Source: Sacculina carcini (Eukaryota > Arthropoda > Thecostraca > Sacculinidae). From it: DNA of 64,000 nucleotides. Location of the stretch: the NCBI GenBank assembly GCA_916048095.2, contig OU696570.1, positions 6,824,928 to 6,888,927 of the forward strand, given 5' to 3'. The notes under the pieces were generated by a model that worked only from the letters and a program-made list of their open reading frames with translations, had not been told where the DNA came from and searched no databases. Position numbers and translations under genes: made by a program. This document shows positions 51,847 through 62,356 of this stretch, piece by piece. How positions within the stretch are numbered: the first letter of the stretch is position 1; each line of letters starts with the position of its first letter.

Positions 51847-54297
51847 TTAGTCATCAAGAGAACTAGTGAGCAGATATTTATGAAGATCAGCAGAAAAGGA
51901 TCGGAATGAAGACTTGTGGTGAAGGTAAGATGGAAGCGAGTTATAGATACGAGGAGCATAGAAATAAAAAGATTTGGATGACCAAGAGGATTGATTAAGA
52001 GCAGGAGGACAGACTAATGGCACAGGAATGCGACAAGAAGTGCGATTATTGAGAGTCAATAGGGAACGGAGATATGAGGGAGAAGAGGGAGAGTGGATAA
52101 GTTTGAAGACCAGACAACATACCTTATAGCGGATACGAGAAAGAGCAGGTAACCAACCGAGCTGTCGGATATGCACCGAAGTAGGGGTTCGCGGAGGAAG
52201 CCTCAGTACAAACCGACAAGCAAGGTTGATCACTGCTTGGAGTTGGCGGATAGATTTCAAGGGAAGATGGAAGAAGAGCGAGTTGCAATAGTCGATCTTG
52301 GAAAAGATATAGGAATTTACCAGAAGACTAGCGGATGAGACATCAATCGACGAACGAATAGGGTAAAATTGTCGGAGTAAAAAGCGGCACGAGCGGATAA
52401 GCTGAGAAAAATGAGTCGAGAAAGAAAGGTTAGGATCGAACAAGACACCCAAATTGCGCATTTGATTGGCTAGCGGAAGGTTGATAGAGTGAGGAGAAAT
52501 TCGAGGAGGGTGAAAGACTAGATATTCTGTTTTGTCAGGGTTGAGAACAAGTTTACGTGAAGCAGCCCAAGAAGAAATCTGGGTGAGCAGCATAGAGACC
52601 AAATTTGAAGAATGAGGAGAAAGAGGAAAATAAATTTGGATGTCGTCAGCGTATACGTGAAATGAAACTGGATAGCTGCGGAGCATAGGACAAAGGGATG
52701 ATACGTATAAGTTGAAAAGTAAAGGACCAAGAAGTGAGCCTTGTGGAATCCCAGAGGTGAGAGGAAAGTCGCACGATAAAGCCGCATTACTGCGAACAGC
52801 ATAGGAACGATCATTTAGATATGAGGTAAGAAGAGAAAGTGCAGTGGATGTGAGGCCTAGATGAGCAAGATCGCAGCATAAGATTTCGTGGTCGACTAGA
52901 TCGAAGGCAGCAGAAAAATCTAAGGAAATCAGAAGCACGGAATTTCCAAATGAAAAATTAGAGAATAGATCATTGGAGAGGCAGAGAAGAAGTGTTTCGG
53001 TAGAGTGCTGAGATACAAAACCAGATTGGCAGGGATCGAGAACAGGCAAGATGATAGGCCGTAATTGAACAAGGATGGCAGATTCTAGAAGCTTGGAGGA
53101 CAGAGATAGAATAGAAATTGGACGATAGTTGCATGGCAGAGAGGGATCAAGATTGGATTTTTTGAGAATCGGCAGTATAGTGGCATGTTTGGAAGCTAAG
53201 AATGAACCGTGAAGGAAAGAAGAGTTAACCATATATGTGAAAAGTGGAGTAAGGAGTATAATAGCATCAGAGAGAGCAGAAAATTGTATGGGGTCAGTGG
53301 GACATTTAGACCTCTGAAGTTTGGTAAGAAAACGTGCTGTGGTAGACGGAGCAATCGAGGAAAAAGAGGAAACAGTGCTAAGGCAAGGAGGAAATTGGAG
53401 AGGAAAAGTGCTAGTGAGTAATTTGGATTGCAAGGAGGCAATTTTACAAGAGAAAAATGAGGCGAATTCACTAGCAGATATTGAGCAAGATGACTTAGAA
53501 GAGCGACCAGAAATAGATTTCAGAGTCATCCATCGTGAGCGAGATGATTGGAGTTGGCGTAATTGTGAACGATAGAAATTAGATTTTGACAAAGCAACCA
53601 CAGACAAAAAGGATTTGCGGGCACTACAGAAAGAGAACCATGATGAACAAGAGCGAAAGCGCCGCCAAGAACGCTCACGGGCTCTGCATTCTGAACGCAA
53701 GCGGGATAGATCGGACGACCACCAGGGAGGAGGAGGAGATCTTGAGCGAAAGTGATGTAAGCGCAAAGGGAAGATCTGACCATTGATGAGGGAGAGAGAG
53801 TCGGATATAAACTTGGGGAGGAGGAGTGGTGGGAGGAACAAATAGTTTGAGGGATTCAGAAGAGAGGTAACCAAACGACAAAATAATAAAGGATCAAATT
53901 TTTTGTAATCACGAAGCATCAGTGAAGCGGGAGAAGGCTTAGAAGGTGAAGGAAGAGAAACACAAAATGTGATGAGGCTATGATCAGATATGAGAGAATC
54001 AGGGGGGTAAGTGAATGTATCGAGGAGAGACAGTCTGGAGGAGTGCGTACAGATCACAAGGTCGAGGGTATGACCGGATAGGTGAGTAGCACCGCTGTTC
54101 ATAACGGAAAGATCCCAAGAATTGAGCAGAGTTAGAAAATCAGAAACATGCGCATGAGATGGTGAGTCAATCCAGAAATTAAAATCGCCTAGAACAATGA
54201 AATTATGGGAGAATGTATCTGAGAAGAAAGATAGGAGTGTATCAAATTCAGATAGAAATACTGAGGATGTGCCAGTGTGATCGTGTCGATATAACAA
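51847..54297 (-). CDS. LINE H ORF2: endonuclease second half and reverse transcriptase
   Basis: 816 codons open from MLYRHDHTGTSSVFLSEFDT. EN motifs: HNFIVLGDFNFWID (GDFN) and SLISDHSLITF (SDH). RT: ATILPILKKSNLDPSLPCNY, RPISILSLSSKLLE, LLISLDFSAAFDLVDHEILC, SGIPQGSLLGPLLFNLYVS and FHVYADDIQIYF (YADD). The C-terminal end is APRIYNSLPSYLHHKSSFRS. The first half of EN is missing, so the Met is not a true start; the rest is uninterrupted, which suggests a fairly recent copy. Confidence 0.88.
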   Translation of the reverse strand: MLYRHDHTGTSSVFLSEFDTLLSFFSDTFSHNFIVLGDFNFWIDSPSHAHVSDFLTLLNSWDLSVMNSGATHLSGHTLDLVICTHSSRLSLLDTFTYPPDSLISDHSLITFCVSLPSPSKPSPASLMLRDYKKFDPLLFCRLVTSLLNPSNYLFLPPLLLPKFISDSLSLINGQIFPLRLHHFRSRSPPPPWWSSDLSRLRSECRARERSWRRFRSCSSWFSFCSARKSFLSVVALSKSNFYRSQLRQLQSSRSRWMTLKSISGRSSKSSCSISASEFASFFSCKIASLQSKLLTSTFPLQFPPCLSTVSSFSSIAPSTTARFLTKLQRSKCPTDPIQFSALSDAIILLTPLFTYMVNSSFLHGSFLASKHATILPILKKSNLDPSLPCNYRPISILSLSSKLLESAILVQLRPIILPVLDPCQSGFVSQHSTETLLLCLSNDLFSNFSFGNSVLLISLDFSAAFDLVDHEILCCDLAHLGLTSTALSLLTSYLNDRSYAVRSNAALSCDFPLTSGIPQGSLLGPLLFNLYVSSLCPMLRSYPVSFHVYADDIQIYFPLSPHSSNLVSMLLTQISSWAASRKLVLNPDKTEYLVFHPPRISPHSINLPLANQMRNLGVLFDPNLSFSTHFSQLIRSCRFLLRQFYPIRSSIDVSSASLLVNSYIFSKIDYCNSLFFHLPLKSIRQLQAVINLACRFVLRLPPRTPTSVHIRQLGWLPALSRIRYKVCCLVFKLIHSPSSPSYLRSLLTLNNRTSCRIPVPLVCPPALNQSSWSSKSFYFYAPRIYNSLPSYLHHKSSFRSFSADLHKYLLTSSLDD

Positions 54298-54314
54298 TAG
54301 AATACCTAATTTAG

Positions 54315-54707
54315 GGTCGATGCTCTTGTCACTGACCTGATCAGTGGAAGAAAACCATTACTTGTCATTTCGTTAAAGACAATTCGAGTTGGTAAGTGGT
54401 CGTCAGAGTTCAGCAAGTTTATATTGAAATCGCCCATAATCATCCAATTATGGCTGCTCGAATTATCGACTAATTTGTTCATTTCATGAGTGAACTTATT
54501 GATATGTGTGCCAGGAGGACGGTAGACACAAGAAATTCTAATTACTTTGCTCTTAACAGAGATATCCACCGTAATCACCTCCATCAAATCAGGTATTCCT
54601 ATACTGAGACGAGGTATGTGTTTGGCTTGATGCATGTTTTTGACAAATACGGCCACGCCACCTCTTTTGTTCTGACGTGTCTGGTGAAACACTTGATATC
54701 CTGCCAT
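54315..54707 (-). pseudogene. Endonuclease, middle part, of LINE F
   Basis: Encodes NKRGGVAVFVKN, ISCVYRPPGTHINKF and NWMIMGDFNINLLN (GDFN, an Asp/Asn pair of the APE active site). LINE H interrupts it at TRAST. Confidence 0.82.
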
Positions 54708-54717
54708 ACGACAAAAA

Positions 54718-54951
54718 TCAATCGATATTTACATCGATATTTACTTCCAGATCACTCAAGAAGGATGTCAGATGTTCAATGTGCCTATTCAAACTACGTG
54801 CATTCAAATGAAGTGCCATAAATCCCTTCGTATTTTGGAACTTGCAGTTAAAGGTGTCAATGTCATATACGTCAAAAGTATTATTTTCCACATCCAGGTT
54901 GTTTGTCTCATCGATGTCAGCATCAGCTGTGTTCACATCAACCATTGTCAA
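54718..54951 (-). pseudogene. Endonuclease start of LINE F
   Basis: Encodes GFMALHLNARSLNRHIEHLT, the first APE block (LNARSL, with the catalytic Asn). It is in a different frame from the piece at 54707. A short direct duplication of ATCGATATTTAC lies at the join (about 54720-54745) and may explain the shift. Confidence 0.72.
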
Positions 54952-55594
54952 GATGTTTCACTAGATCCCTGAATGATACGCAAGAGCACCCACAGCCCAC
55001 CTCACAATTTACACAGGTATGCATCCACCCCCACACATGTACACACACACTTGACTCAGTCACACATGCCCACACACACACTACAACTTGAGTGCAAAGA
55101 TATGGTTCACACACACGCACACACGCACACACACAAACAGTACCTTTCATACACTAGAACACATAAGGACATGAACATATTTCACACGCACACACACGCA
55201 CGCATACACAAATTGCACCTCTTTTACATTCATGTAGACACACTCTCACACACGCACACACACATTCGCACATTGTCACAAGCATACGCATACCCAAACA
55301 GGCAGAAATGATCGGCTATAAGGCGATATTTTTCTAATTAACGAGTGAATAAGACTAATAGATTGACACAATCGTGTGTTCCATGCAATATACTGCGATG
55401 GATACATCAGCTTGGCTCAACTTTTACGATTGTTTTTCCTTGCGACATACCTTGTACGCACGGCTTGGTTTGGTTGAACAGTCGACTGATGACTTTGTTG
55501 CAAACCTGGACCCGTTGTTTCTGACGCTGTACTTACTGGCCCGATGTGTGATTGGGCCTCGGTCATTGACTTGACCTTCACCGCACGGGCGTGC
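54952..55594 (-). other. ORF1-ORF2 interval of LINE F with (CA)n expansion
   Basis: 55020-55300 is rich in CACACA runs of varied length. A minus frame (55608-55417) may preserve the C-terminal end of ORF1 in another frame (MTEAQSHIGPVSTASETTGP). Otherwise no gene is seen. Confidence 0.55.
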
Positions 55595-56191
55595 TCAGTA
55601 ATCCGCATGAATATTCCAGAATGGTCGCTCCATACCGCGTGAATTTTTCAGTTTTTTTCGCATTTGCCGCAATTCATATGCCAATTTGATGTTGTTCGCA
55701 GTCAGGTGATCGTTTATATAGACATGTTTTTTCGCCGATGAGTTCTTCAACATTGACCTGGCTTTGTGGAATTGCTGGAGTTTTCTCATTCTCTCAAATT
55801 TGACGATGAGAGGTCGAGATTTACCTTCAGTTCGGTTACCAATCCGGTGAACTCCTTCAATGTCATCTTCTGCGAGGTTGACTCCAATGCTCAAAGCAAG
55901 TTCATGAACTATTTGCATTGGATTTTCATCTTCAACTTCGGTGATGCCCATGACACAGAGATTTTTGCGTCTGCTGCTCTGCTCCAGCATGCAGATTCTA
56001 TCCTGCGCCTCTGTTAGCTCCACTTTAAGAACAGAAATTTCATCGTCCTTGGTATGCAGCACCGCTGACACAGCAGCCTCAACTGCCGGAGGCACAATAA
56101 TCGCTCTCATTATACTCAAGACATCTTCACTTTTCAGGCAGTCTATAAGTGCCTCCCTCAGGTCCGAAGTACTTGCCGCCTTTGCCATCAC
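55595..56191 (-). CDS. LINE F ORF1 protein
   Basis: 198 residues starting MMAKAASTSDLREALIDCLK. A coiled-coil-like region (residues about 45-75, DDEISVLKVELTEAQDRICM) is followed by RRKNLCVMGITEVEDENPMQ and VHRIGNRTEGKSRPLIVKFE, the pattern of ORF1 proteins of L1- and CR1-like LINEs (coiled coil plus an RNA-binding RRM-like fold). It likely coats LINE RNA. It lies about 70 bp from the 5' end of LINE F. The C-terminal part may be shortened. Confidence 0.78.
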   Translation of the reverse strand: MMAKAASTSDLREALIDCLKSEDVLSIMRAIIVPPAVEAAVSAVLHTKDDEISVLKVELTEAQDRICMLEQSSRRKNLCVMGITEVEDENPMQIVHELALSIGVNLAEDDIEGVHRIGNRTEGKSRPLIVKFERMRKLQQFHKARSMLKNSSAKKHVYINDHLTANNIKLAYELRQMRKKLKNSRGMERPFWNIHADY

Positions 56192-56261
56192 TTCACTTCA
56201 CAAACACAGAGCTACCGAAACACGTCCGCACTCAATGACACTAGGCTGAATACTCCTACTA

Positions 56262-56540
56262 GTTTATTGAATCATATTTATTGTTGTTGCTGTTTATTGA
56301 ATCATATTTATTGTTGTTGTTGTTTATTGAATCATATTTATTGGTGTTGTTGTTTATTGAATCATATTTATTTGTGTTGTTGTTACTTATTGAAACATAT
56401 TTATATTTATTGTTGGATGTTTCTTATTGAATCATATTTATTGTTATTGATTGTTATTTATTACTTATTTATTAATATTTATTCTTATTTATTGATGGCT
56501 GTTATTTACTGAATCACATATTTATTGTTGATTGTTATTA
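56262..56540. repeat. AT-rich minisatellite, right part
   Basis: About seven units of roughly 30-33 bp (GTTTATTGAATCATATTTATTGTTGTTG), drifting towards shorter TTATTTATT units. Same array as 39690-39804. Confidence 0.85.
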
Positions 56541-57260
56541 TTTATTGAGGAACGTGGGCGGAGTGACATTATGGATTGTTATCGGATGATGGTTTATTAT
56601 TTATTGTTTTTTTTCCAACTCTCTTTCTAGACTTTTTTCTTTTCGAACTCTCTTTCTCTCTGAATCTTTTGGGCGCTTCCGGTACATGGGGCCACCTTAG
56701 GGTGGTAATAGTGCTTGCACTCTTCCCACGCTACTGGATTTGCCTGTAATTAATAATAATAATAATAATAATTAGGGACCAAGTTTCATGTGATCCAGTG
56801 GTTTAGGAGGAGATAGGGTACAAACAGACATTCAGAAAATTTGCAATCAGTTTAGGGCAAAAAAATACCATTGTAGAATTTGGATTTGGGTCCAATTCTA
56901 TTGGGCCAAATGTGGCCTGTGTTCACCGACACGCGACCCGGCAATTTCCCTTCTTGAAGCAGGGCAACACACGCCTCTGTTAGCCTGTTTAGGCCTGGGC
57001 TCAATCAGGACCGGTGTGCTCCGGGATCGTACTGCACCCGGAGCGAGCACTCTCACCTCCAGTGGGTGAGAGGCCTGAGCCAAGGGGAGAGAGGCAAGGA
57101 AGAAGGAAGAGACGGGTCCGTGGAATGCAATACTGGTTTTACCAGAGCTACCAGCGTAAACGACCACCTATTACCCAACGAAAGGAGAGGGGTAGCACAA
57201 CACTTTCACTGTAACACGTATCACTGTATTCACTTCACAAAGTTCGACTGACTGACTTGA
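56541..57260. repeat. Mixed repeat fragments
   Basis: Contains (TAA)n at 56747-56773, a piece of the 143-bp satellite (56772-56835), and a 300-bp GC-richer block (about 56900-57200) with balanced open frames but no known motif. I suspect an interspersed repeat, family unknown. Confidence 0.4.
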
Positions 57261-57635
57261 CGAAGCAAGGCATCGAAATTTACCCCATAATGGTGCTTAA
57301 CCTGCAACGGCCTAATGCAGGGCATAATGTTCACATAGTAAATGCACAAGTTTACACACATATAAATATTACACGTAGCGCAGCGACCATGATTTGAAGC
57401 GTACATATATAGCAATGTAAAATAGTACAACGTGTGGCAATCAATTGTATAATTAATATATAATCATGAAAAACATTTGCTGTATATCGTGCTATCAGAC
57501 GTGCTTATGCAACGCTATCGCACAGTCACAGTCCATAAGGTCGAAAATCGCGCATACGAACAGTGAATATGTACACATGGCGCCATCTAGCGGTAGTAGT
57601 ACGACGCAACAGTTATGGACTTGGTAGCTACACCA
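57261..57635. other. AT-rich stretch, possibly diverged C-family LTR
   Basis: No gene. The composition and place next to 57662-57731 suggest it may be the rest of that LTR, but I cannot align it confidently. Confidence 0.3.
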
Positions 57636-57636
57636 T

Positions 57637-57661
57637 CAATTAGGCCCTTCGGGCCTAATTG
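57637..57661. other. Perfect hairpin with a CTTCGG loop
   Basis: CAATTAGGCC and its complement GGCCTAATTG flank CTTCGG, a base arrangement that forms a very stable tetraloop hairpin in RNA. Confidence 0.7.
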
Positions 57662-57731
57662 GATAAAAGTGTGCGCCTAAATACACGAATATAACACATT
57701 AATGTTTACAAGGAACGAATGACGCCTACAG
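57662..57731 (-). repeat. Start of a C-family LTR, partial
   Basis: Nearly the same as 10453-10519 (GTGTGCGCCTAAATACA, AACGAATGRCGCCTACA). On the minus strand it starts TGTAGGCG at 57731, exactly where LINE J sequence stops, so an LTR element inserted or recombined there. Confidence 0.65.
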
Positions 57732-58230
57732 CATCATTAATATGAGAAAGAGCTTCGGATAAGAAATCAGGGATAACAATTGGAGGGAGATGAACATAGT
57801 TAGAGAGGCAGAATATTGGGTTAACCAAAAAGTGAAATTTAGAGGGATCAAACAGTTTGTGATTGCGATAGTGAAATATTTTATTAGAGGATTCTTTTGG
57901 CGGCCGAGGTAAAAAGAGTTAAAAAGTAATAAGGCTATGGTCAGAAATTTCAGGAGCGGGTTGATAGGTTATTGTTTCAGCCAAAAACAGCTTGGAAGAA
58001 GAGGGATAGATGAGTTGCGGCGCAGTTCATGATTTTAAGATCCCAAGATTCAAGTAAGTGAATAAACTCAGACGCATAATGATGAGAGGAAGGGGAGTCA
58101 ACCCAGATGTTGAAGTCTCCCAAAACGATGAAATGGTGAGAGAAGTGCTCAGAAAAATAAGAAATTAGCGAATCCAAATCAGAGAGGAAGGAAGAGGCTG
58201 TACCGTTGTTGTTATTTCGCGTTTCGCGCC
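57732..58230 (-). pseudogene. LINE J (H family), endonuclease part downstream of element I
   Basis: Encodes GTASSFLSDLDSLISYFSEH, HFIVLGDFNIWVDSPSSHHY and EFIHLLESWDLKIMN, closely like LINE H (GTSSVFLSEFDTLLSFFSDT..., HNFIVLGDFNFWIDSP...). Further down, remnants of the SDHSLITF block and of the following linker can be read in shifted frames. J is a decayed relative of H. Confidence 0.75.
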
Positions 58231-58399
58231 TGAAGAAACACTCATTTTGTAATAACAATCACATTCATACAAAATGACAAACAAGATCAACCTTCACCGA
58301 ACACCACATTCACACACCACCATTGTCTCACTCACGCTTGACTCGACTACATATGATATACATGTATATACAATATATCTCCAAGTACATCACTCTACA
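58231..58399 (-). repeat. 3' LTR of element I
   Basis: Minus strand TGTAGAGTGATG...GTTTCTTCA. Matches 63423-63591. Confidence 0.9.
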
Positions 58400-58436
58400 T
58401 CCCCCCCCCCCCCCCCCCTAGATTAGAAATGGAAAC

Positions 58437-58838
58437 TCATTCCCAAAGACCACTCTCGGGCACATATCGCTTCGGTGGACGAATCTGACGGCCTGATCGG
58501 GTGCGCGGAGGCGATACGCTGGTGGGTGATGATGCTTGATCCGTCGGTCTGAGGACGATGTCTACCATATCCGCCTTAGGAATCAAATCCGCGCTTGGTG
58601 AGTTCAGTGGCGACGAAGTCTGTCCGTCGACGACTGGGGCGGGTTGGGTGTCCTCGTCTTGATCGTGGGGTTCGGCTGGTGTCACTACAGTGTAGCGTTC
58701 ATGCGTCACATCAAGAGGCCGGCGCCTGTCGACCTCGATCACAGGACGGAACTGCCGGAGGATTCGCCGGTTTCGTGAGGTAAGGCGCCCAGACCCAGCT
58801 ACCTCTATTGTGTACTGGCCGTGGCCACGTCTCTCCAC
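58437..58838 (-). pseudogene. Pol C-terminal tail of element I
   Basis: Encodes an SH3-like integrase end (GRGQYTIEVAGSGRLTSRNR), a Pro-rich linker and the usual basic end TRSGRQIRPPKRYVPE. Fossil. Confidence 0.65.
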
Positions 58839-59252
58839 GACTACTCCAGCTCGATCTCAACGCTTCGGCGATGTGCCGCACTGGTTTTGAATGAAGACAT
58901 GGTCTCCGATGTCTAACGACGGCAAGTTTGCGGAGGAGCCGTTGAGAGCGTCGGAATGGTGGACGAACCTTTGTCGGAGGGCGATCTTTTTGGCCTTCCA
59001 TGCTTCGCGCCACGTTGGGTGCACCTCGTTTGCCTGGTGAAGGTTACCACCGACCTTATGGAGTCTTGAGGCGAACGATAATGTGTCTCTTAAGGGCTTG
59101 CCAAAAACTATTTGGGCTGGGAACTATCCACAATCAGGATCAGGTGTGTTCCTGGGTTGAAGAATGCCTCGGAGGGATCTGTCACTATTCAGGGGCCCAG
59201 ATGAGCTAGTGTTGGAACGCAGAACACGCTTTGCGGATTTAACAGCCACTTA

Positions 59253-59696
59253 TTATCTGCCGTTTGACCGGGGATAATACGCCGACGACATTCTGTGTCG
59301 TATTCCCCATTGTTGCAGAAAGTTGGTTGTGGAGGAAGCGGTGAATTCCGGGCCGCCATCTAAAGACAGTTCTACCGGGACGCCGAATATACCAATGAAT
59401 GTCCGTAGGTGATCTACCAGTCCTTCAGCGCCAGTCCGCTTGGTTCTCTGTGGTGCGGCGAAGATTTCTACCCAACCAGATAGTCGGTCGGCGATTACGA
59501 GGTATTGGCGGCTGGCCATTGTGAAGTAGTCCGCATCGACGGCTTCAAAGGGTGTTGCGGGTGGCTGATATGGGGCTGATGGAAAGCTTGGCTGTGATGG
59601 GGCATTCTTACTGCATTCAGCGCACCCAGCTCTGATTTTTTCGATGTCCGCTGTCTTTCCGGGCCAAAAGACGATTGCTCTAGCGCGCAGCTCCAT
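59253..59696 (-). pseudogene. Integrase core of element I
   Basis: Encodes part of the zinc region (IRAGCAECSKNAPSQPS) and the catalytic core (FEAVDADYFTMASRQYLVIA, LSLDGGPEFTASSTTNFLQQ, YYPRSNGR). E has ESVSADFFQHAGK and LSSDGGPQFTARH at the same places. Positions 58839-59252 between this and the tail hold decayed integrase sequence. Confidence 0.75.
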
Positions 59697-59699
59697 CGA

Positions 59700-60316
59700 T
59701 CACTGTCCCTGATGGGCTGCATGTAGATGTTCGAGAACTTGGCATCGGAGGGTTGGAGGGATCACCACACGATCGTGATACATGATCACGCCGTGCGAGA
59801 TGAATAACCCATCACGATATCGCCAGAATGGTGCAGCGTGTGGTAGCGTTTTGTGATCATTGGGGAAACCAACTGAGATAGTTTCAGCCAAAGCCTTCAT
59901 GGACGCATCTTCTTCGGTAGCGGAGGCGATATCTTCCCAGGACAGGGATGTGATCTCCTGTGTTTCTTGGCGAATGACTGCCAGAGTCACTTGTTCAGCA
60001 CAATCTGAAAGGTGACATACATTCATAATGGTAGGATCATAATAGTTGGCTCCAATACTAGTGTCGTCACAGCTGTTGGCAGCTGTGGTCACAGCTGGCA
60101 TGGGTGGCGGGACGTAGCGTAAGCAGCAAAATAGGTTTTACCCGGCAAGTGTACAATGTCAAATGTCCATGGTAATGTCCGCTGTTTAAGGCGGAATAGT
60201 CGTGTGTTGTGGATTTCATCTAGTGTTCTGTCACCCAGGATTTTAACGAGGGGCTTGTGATCAGCGACCACTATGAGATCTTTGCATACCTGTGTGAAAT
60301 AACGAATCTGCTCCAA
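59700..60316 (-). pseudogene. RNase H end and linker of element I
   Basis: Encodes VVADHKPLVKILGDRTLDEI, FRLKQRTLPWTFDIVHLPGK, then a variable linker and HAAHQGQ, the start of the integrase zinc region. Confidence 0.65.
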
Positions 60317-60365
60317 ACCCTACGCGACAGCAAGAGCCTCACCTTCCACCGGGACGTATGGTTGT

Positions 60366-61405
60366 TCAGCGGATGACAGGAAACGCGAACCCGCCAGTGA
60401 TCCACCAGCCGTCAGAGCAGCAACCTGGAACACCCTGACTGCAGTTGCAGTGCTGTTGCAGCAGAAAGTATCCAATGCCACCATTAGAGAAGTCCGGTCT
60501 GAGACATATTCTGCGGTGGACATCAAAAATTTCGACGCCTTGTTTGATGGCGTCAATGATGCTGATTTTGAAGGACTCGAATGTCGCATCCAGTGCCGGT
60601 GTCCACTCGAATTTGTGCTTGGGGCTCTGGAACGGTTTGAATGGAGCCATCATGTCTCGAATCTGGGCGTAATGTGCGATCTGGTTCACCAGCCCAAACC
60701 AACTCCGGATGTCAGTAGTAGAGGTGGGTTTGGGAAACCGTTTAATCGCGTCAACGTACTGAGGAAGTGGCTCTATGGTAGACCAGCGACAAAGAACCCT
60801 GAAAAATTCACAGTTTTTTGGGCGAACTGAAATTTGTTCGGGTTCAGGACAATGCCTGCGTTTCCGACAGTTGAGAGAAACTCCAGTGTCCGCCACCTAT
60901 GCTGTTCCAAGTCCGTATCATAAAGCACGGTGTCGTCGACACACCTCTCCTTCCGATCGAAATGGGACAGTATTGCGTCGAAACGTCTGTTGTAGCCATC
61001 CCCAGACGACAGGAATCCTTGAGGTGTTCGTGTGTATCGCCGGCGTCCGAATGGCGTGATGAAGGTGGTCAAATGACGATCTGCTTCACGGAGGGGAACG
61101 CTGTGGTACCCATTCCACGCGTCGGTCACTGTCTTCGAAGTATTCCCTGACATCCGGCGTGTCATGTGAAATGGTAACTCAGCAGCGAAGGTTTCGCGCT
61201 TGCAGCACTTATTGAGAGGTGATAAATCTACAGTACGTCGTGGTGACCTATCGTGCTTTCTCGGCACCACCATAATGTGGCACCATTGAACCGGCTCACC
61301 GTAAGGTACTCGCTCAATGAATCCAAGAGCCTCATCGCGTAGCAAGTCCTCTTTACACTCTCGTCTGCCAGTGCAGCGGTACTGGTGATTCCACGTGGCA
61401 GGCAC
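60366..61405 (-). pseudogene. Reverse transcriptase and RNase H start of element I
   Basis: RT blocks RRTVDLSPLNKCCKRE, DAWNGYHSVPLREADRHLTT, FITPFGRRRYTRTPQGFLSS and CVDDTVLYD, the thumb (IRSWFGLVNQIAHYA), and the start of RNase H (DFSNGGIGYFLLQQ). The FITPxGRxRYxRxPxGxxSSGD wording groups it with E. Confidence 0.75.
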
Positions 61406-62267
61406 GGGGTTTGTCGTCTGGACGGATGTGTATTTCGATAGGTGGTCCTGTCATACAAGGCAGAGGACGATGAGGGCATGTGTTGAATGTTGACGTGCTG
61501 TACCGATTCAGGACCCACTGCTTCATTTTTTCGTTGTTCTCTGGAGCACATCGGAACGGGAGACACTTCGGTAGAGATGGTATTGTCTCTCGCTCAGGGC
61601 AGTTACAGGTCTCACCCCCTTCTGTTGTGTTACTGCACCCACCGTTCATCACTCGTAAGTACGCTGCAGATAGTGTTGGCGTCTGGGGGCCCTGAGCCGT
61701 TATACGTCGTGTGCATCTTGCTGGCAGCTCATCGGCTGCACTTCCAATGGACGGAAAATCTTTACCAACAACAAGCAGGTCGATCATTGTGCTGTATGAG
61801 AGAAACATGTCCTCGATTTGATTGCTGACGTATATGGTCGTGCAGCAAGATAGAATCCGGCCATCTGGTGCTTTTCCTTCAATTTTTGCGTTGAAAGCAC
61901 CGACTACACGAATGCCCGACGAGTTGGCAGCCTTCAGACTTATCGAAGCAGGGAAGAGAGCCCACCGCGGGAGCCCAGCTGCGTCGAAACTCCGCAGCCA
62001 CCATACATCTGACTGTGATCCACTGTCTGTGACTGCATTCAGCTCGGTCGAAATTGTGCGGTGTGTGACGTGCTGTGACGACGTGCGTAGTCGTACCGCA
62101 ATCGGTACACGCGGGTGGTCTCTGCATTTTACTCGGCGCCACTCGGACTCACCGAATATTTCGTGCTGGAGGACTGATTTACGCTTCCTTTTGGCGCCGC
62201 GTGTACACCTGGTTGTCGGCAGGATAGAGCTACCGCTAGAGGCGTTTATGATGCGATCATTCGTCAT
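61406..62267 (-). pseudogene. Protease and linker region of element I
   Basis: A 304-codon frame crosses here; a TDSGSQSDVW stretch near its middle is in the place of the protease active site (DSG). The region before RT (MTGPPIEIHIRPDDKPRACH) matches the usual spacer. Decayed. Confidence 0.55.
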
Positions 62268-62356
62268 GTCGCGATTCGTCGGCTGGCTTTGGTTTTTTTA
62301 TTTTTGCCTGCGCTCTTTGACGAAGCATGACTTACACATTTTGTGGGGAGTTGTGT

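Larger units (their letters stand above)
47072..54314 (-). mobile_element. LINE H (Jockey/CR1-like), 5' truncated, with nested element G
   Basis: Minus strand: second half of the APE endonuclease and RT (54297-51847), then a 3' UTR of about 500 bp that is split by G (51825-51829 and 47550-47097) and ends in a (GTT)n tail at 47072-47096. The short duplication GGTC (47068-47071 and 54315-54318) flanks it. It is about 2.96 kb without G. The truncation within EN is the usual outcome of incomplete reverse transcription. Confidence 0.82.
39805..56261 (-). mobile_element. LINE F (Jockey/CR1-like), near full length, with nested E, H and G
   Basis: Minus strand: ORF1 (56191-55595), APE endonuclease pieces (54951-54718 and 54707-54315, then 47067 down), linker, RT (41578-40071), a 3' UTR of about 260 bp and an (ATG)n-like tail at 39805-39817. 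Target duplication GTTTAT. With nested elements removed it is about 4.5 kb, the normal size for a two-ORF LINE. It is broken by two insertions and at least one frame change. Confidence 0.85.
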
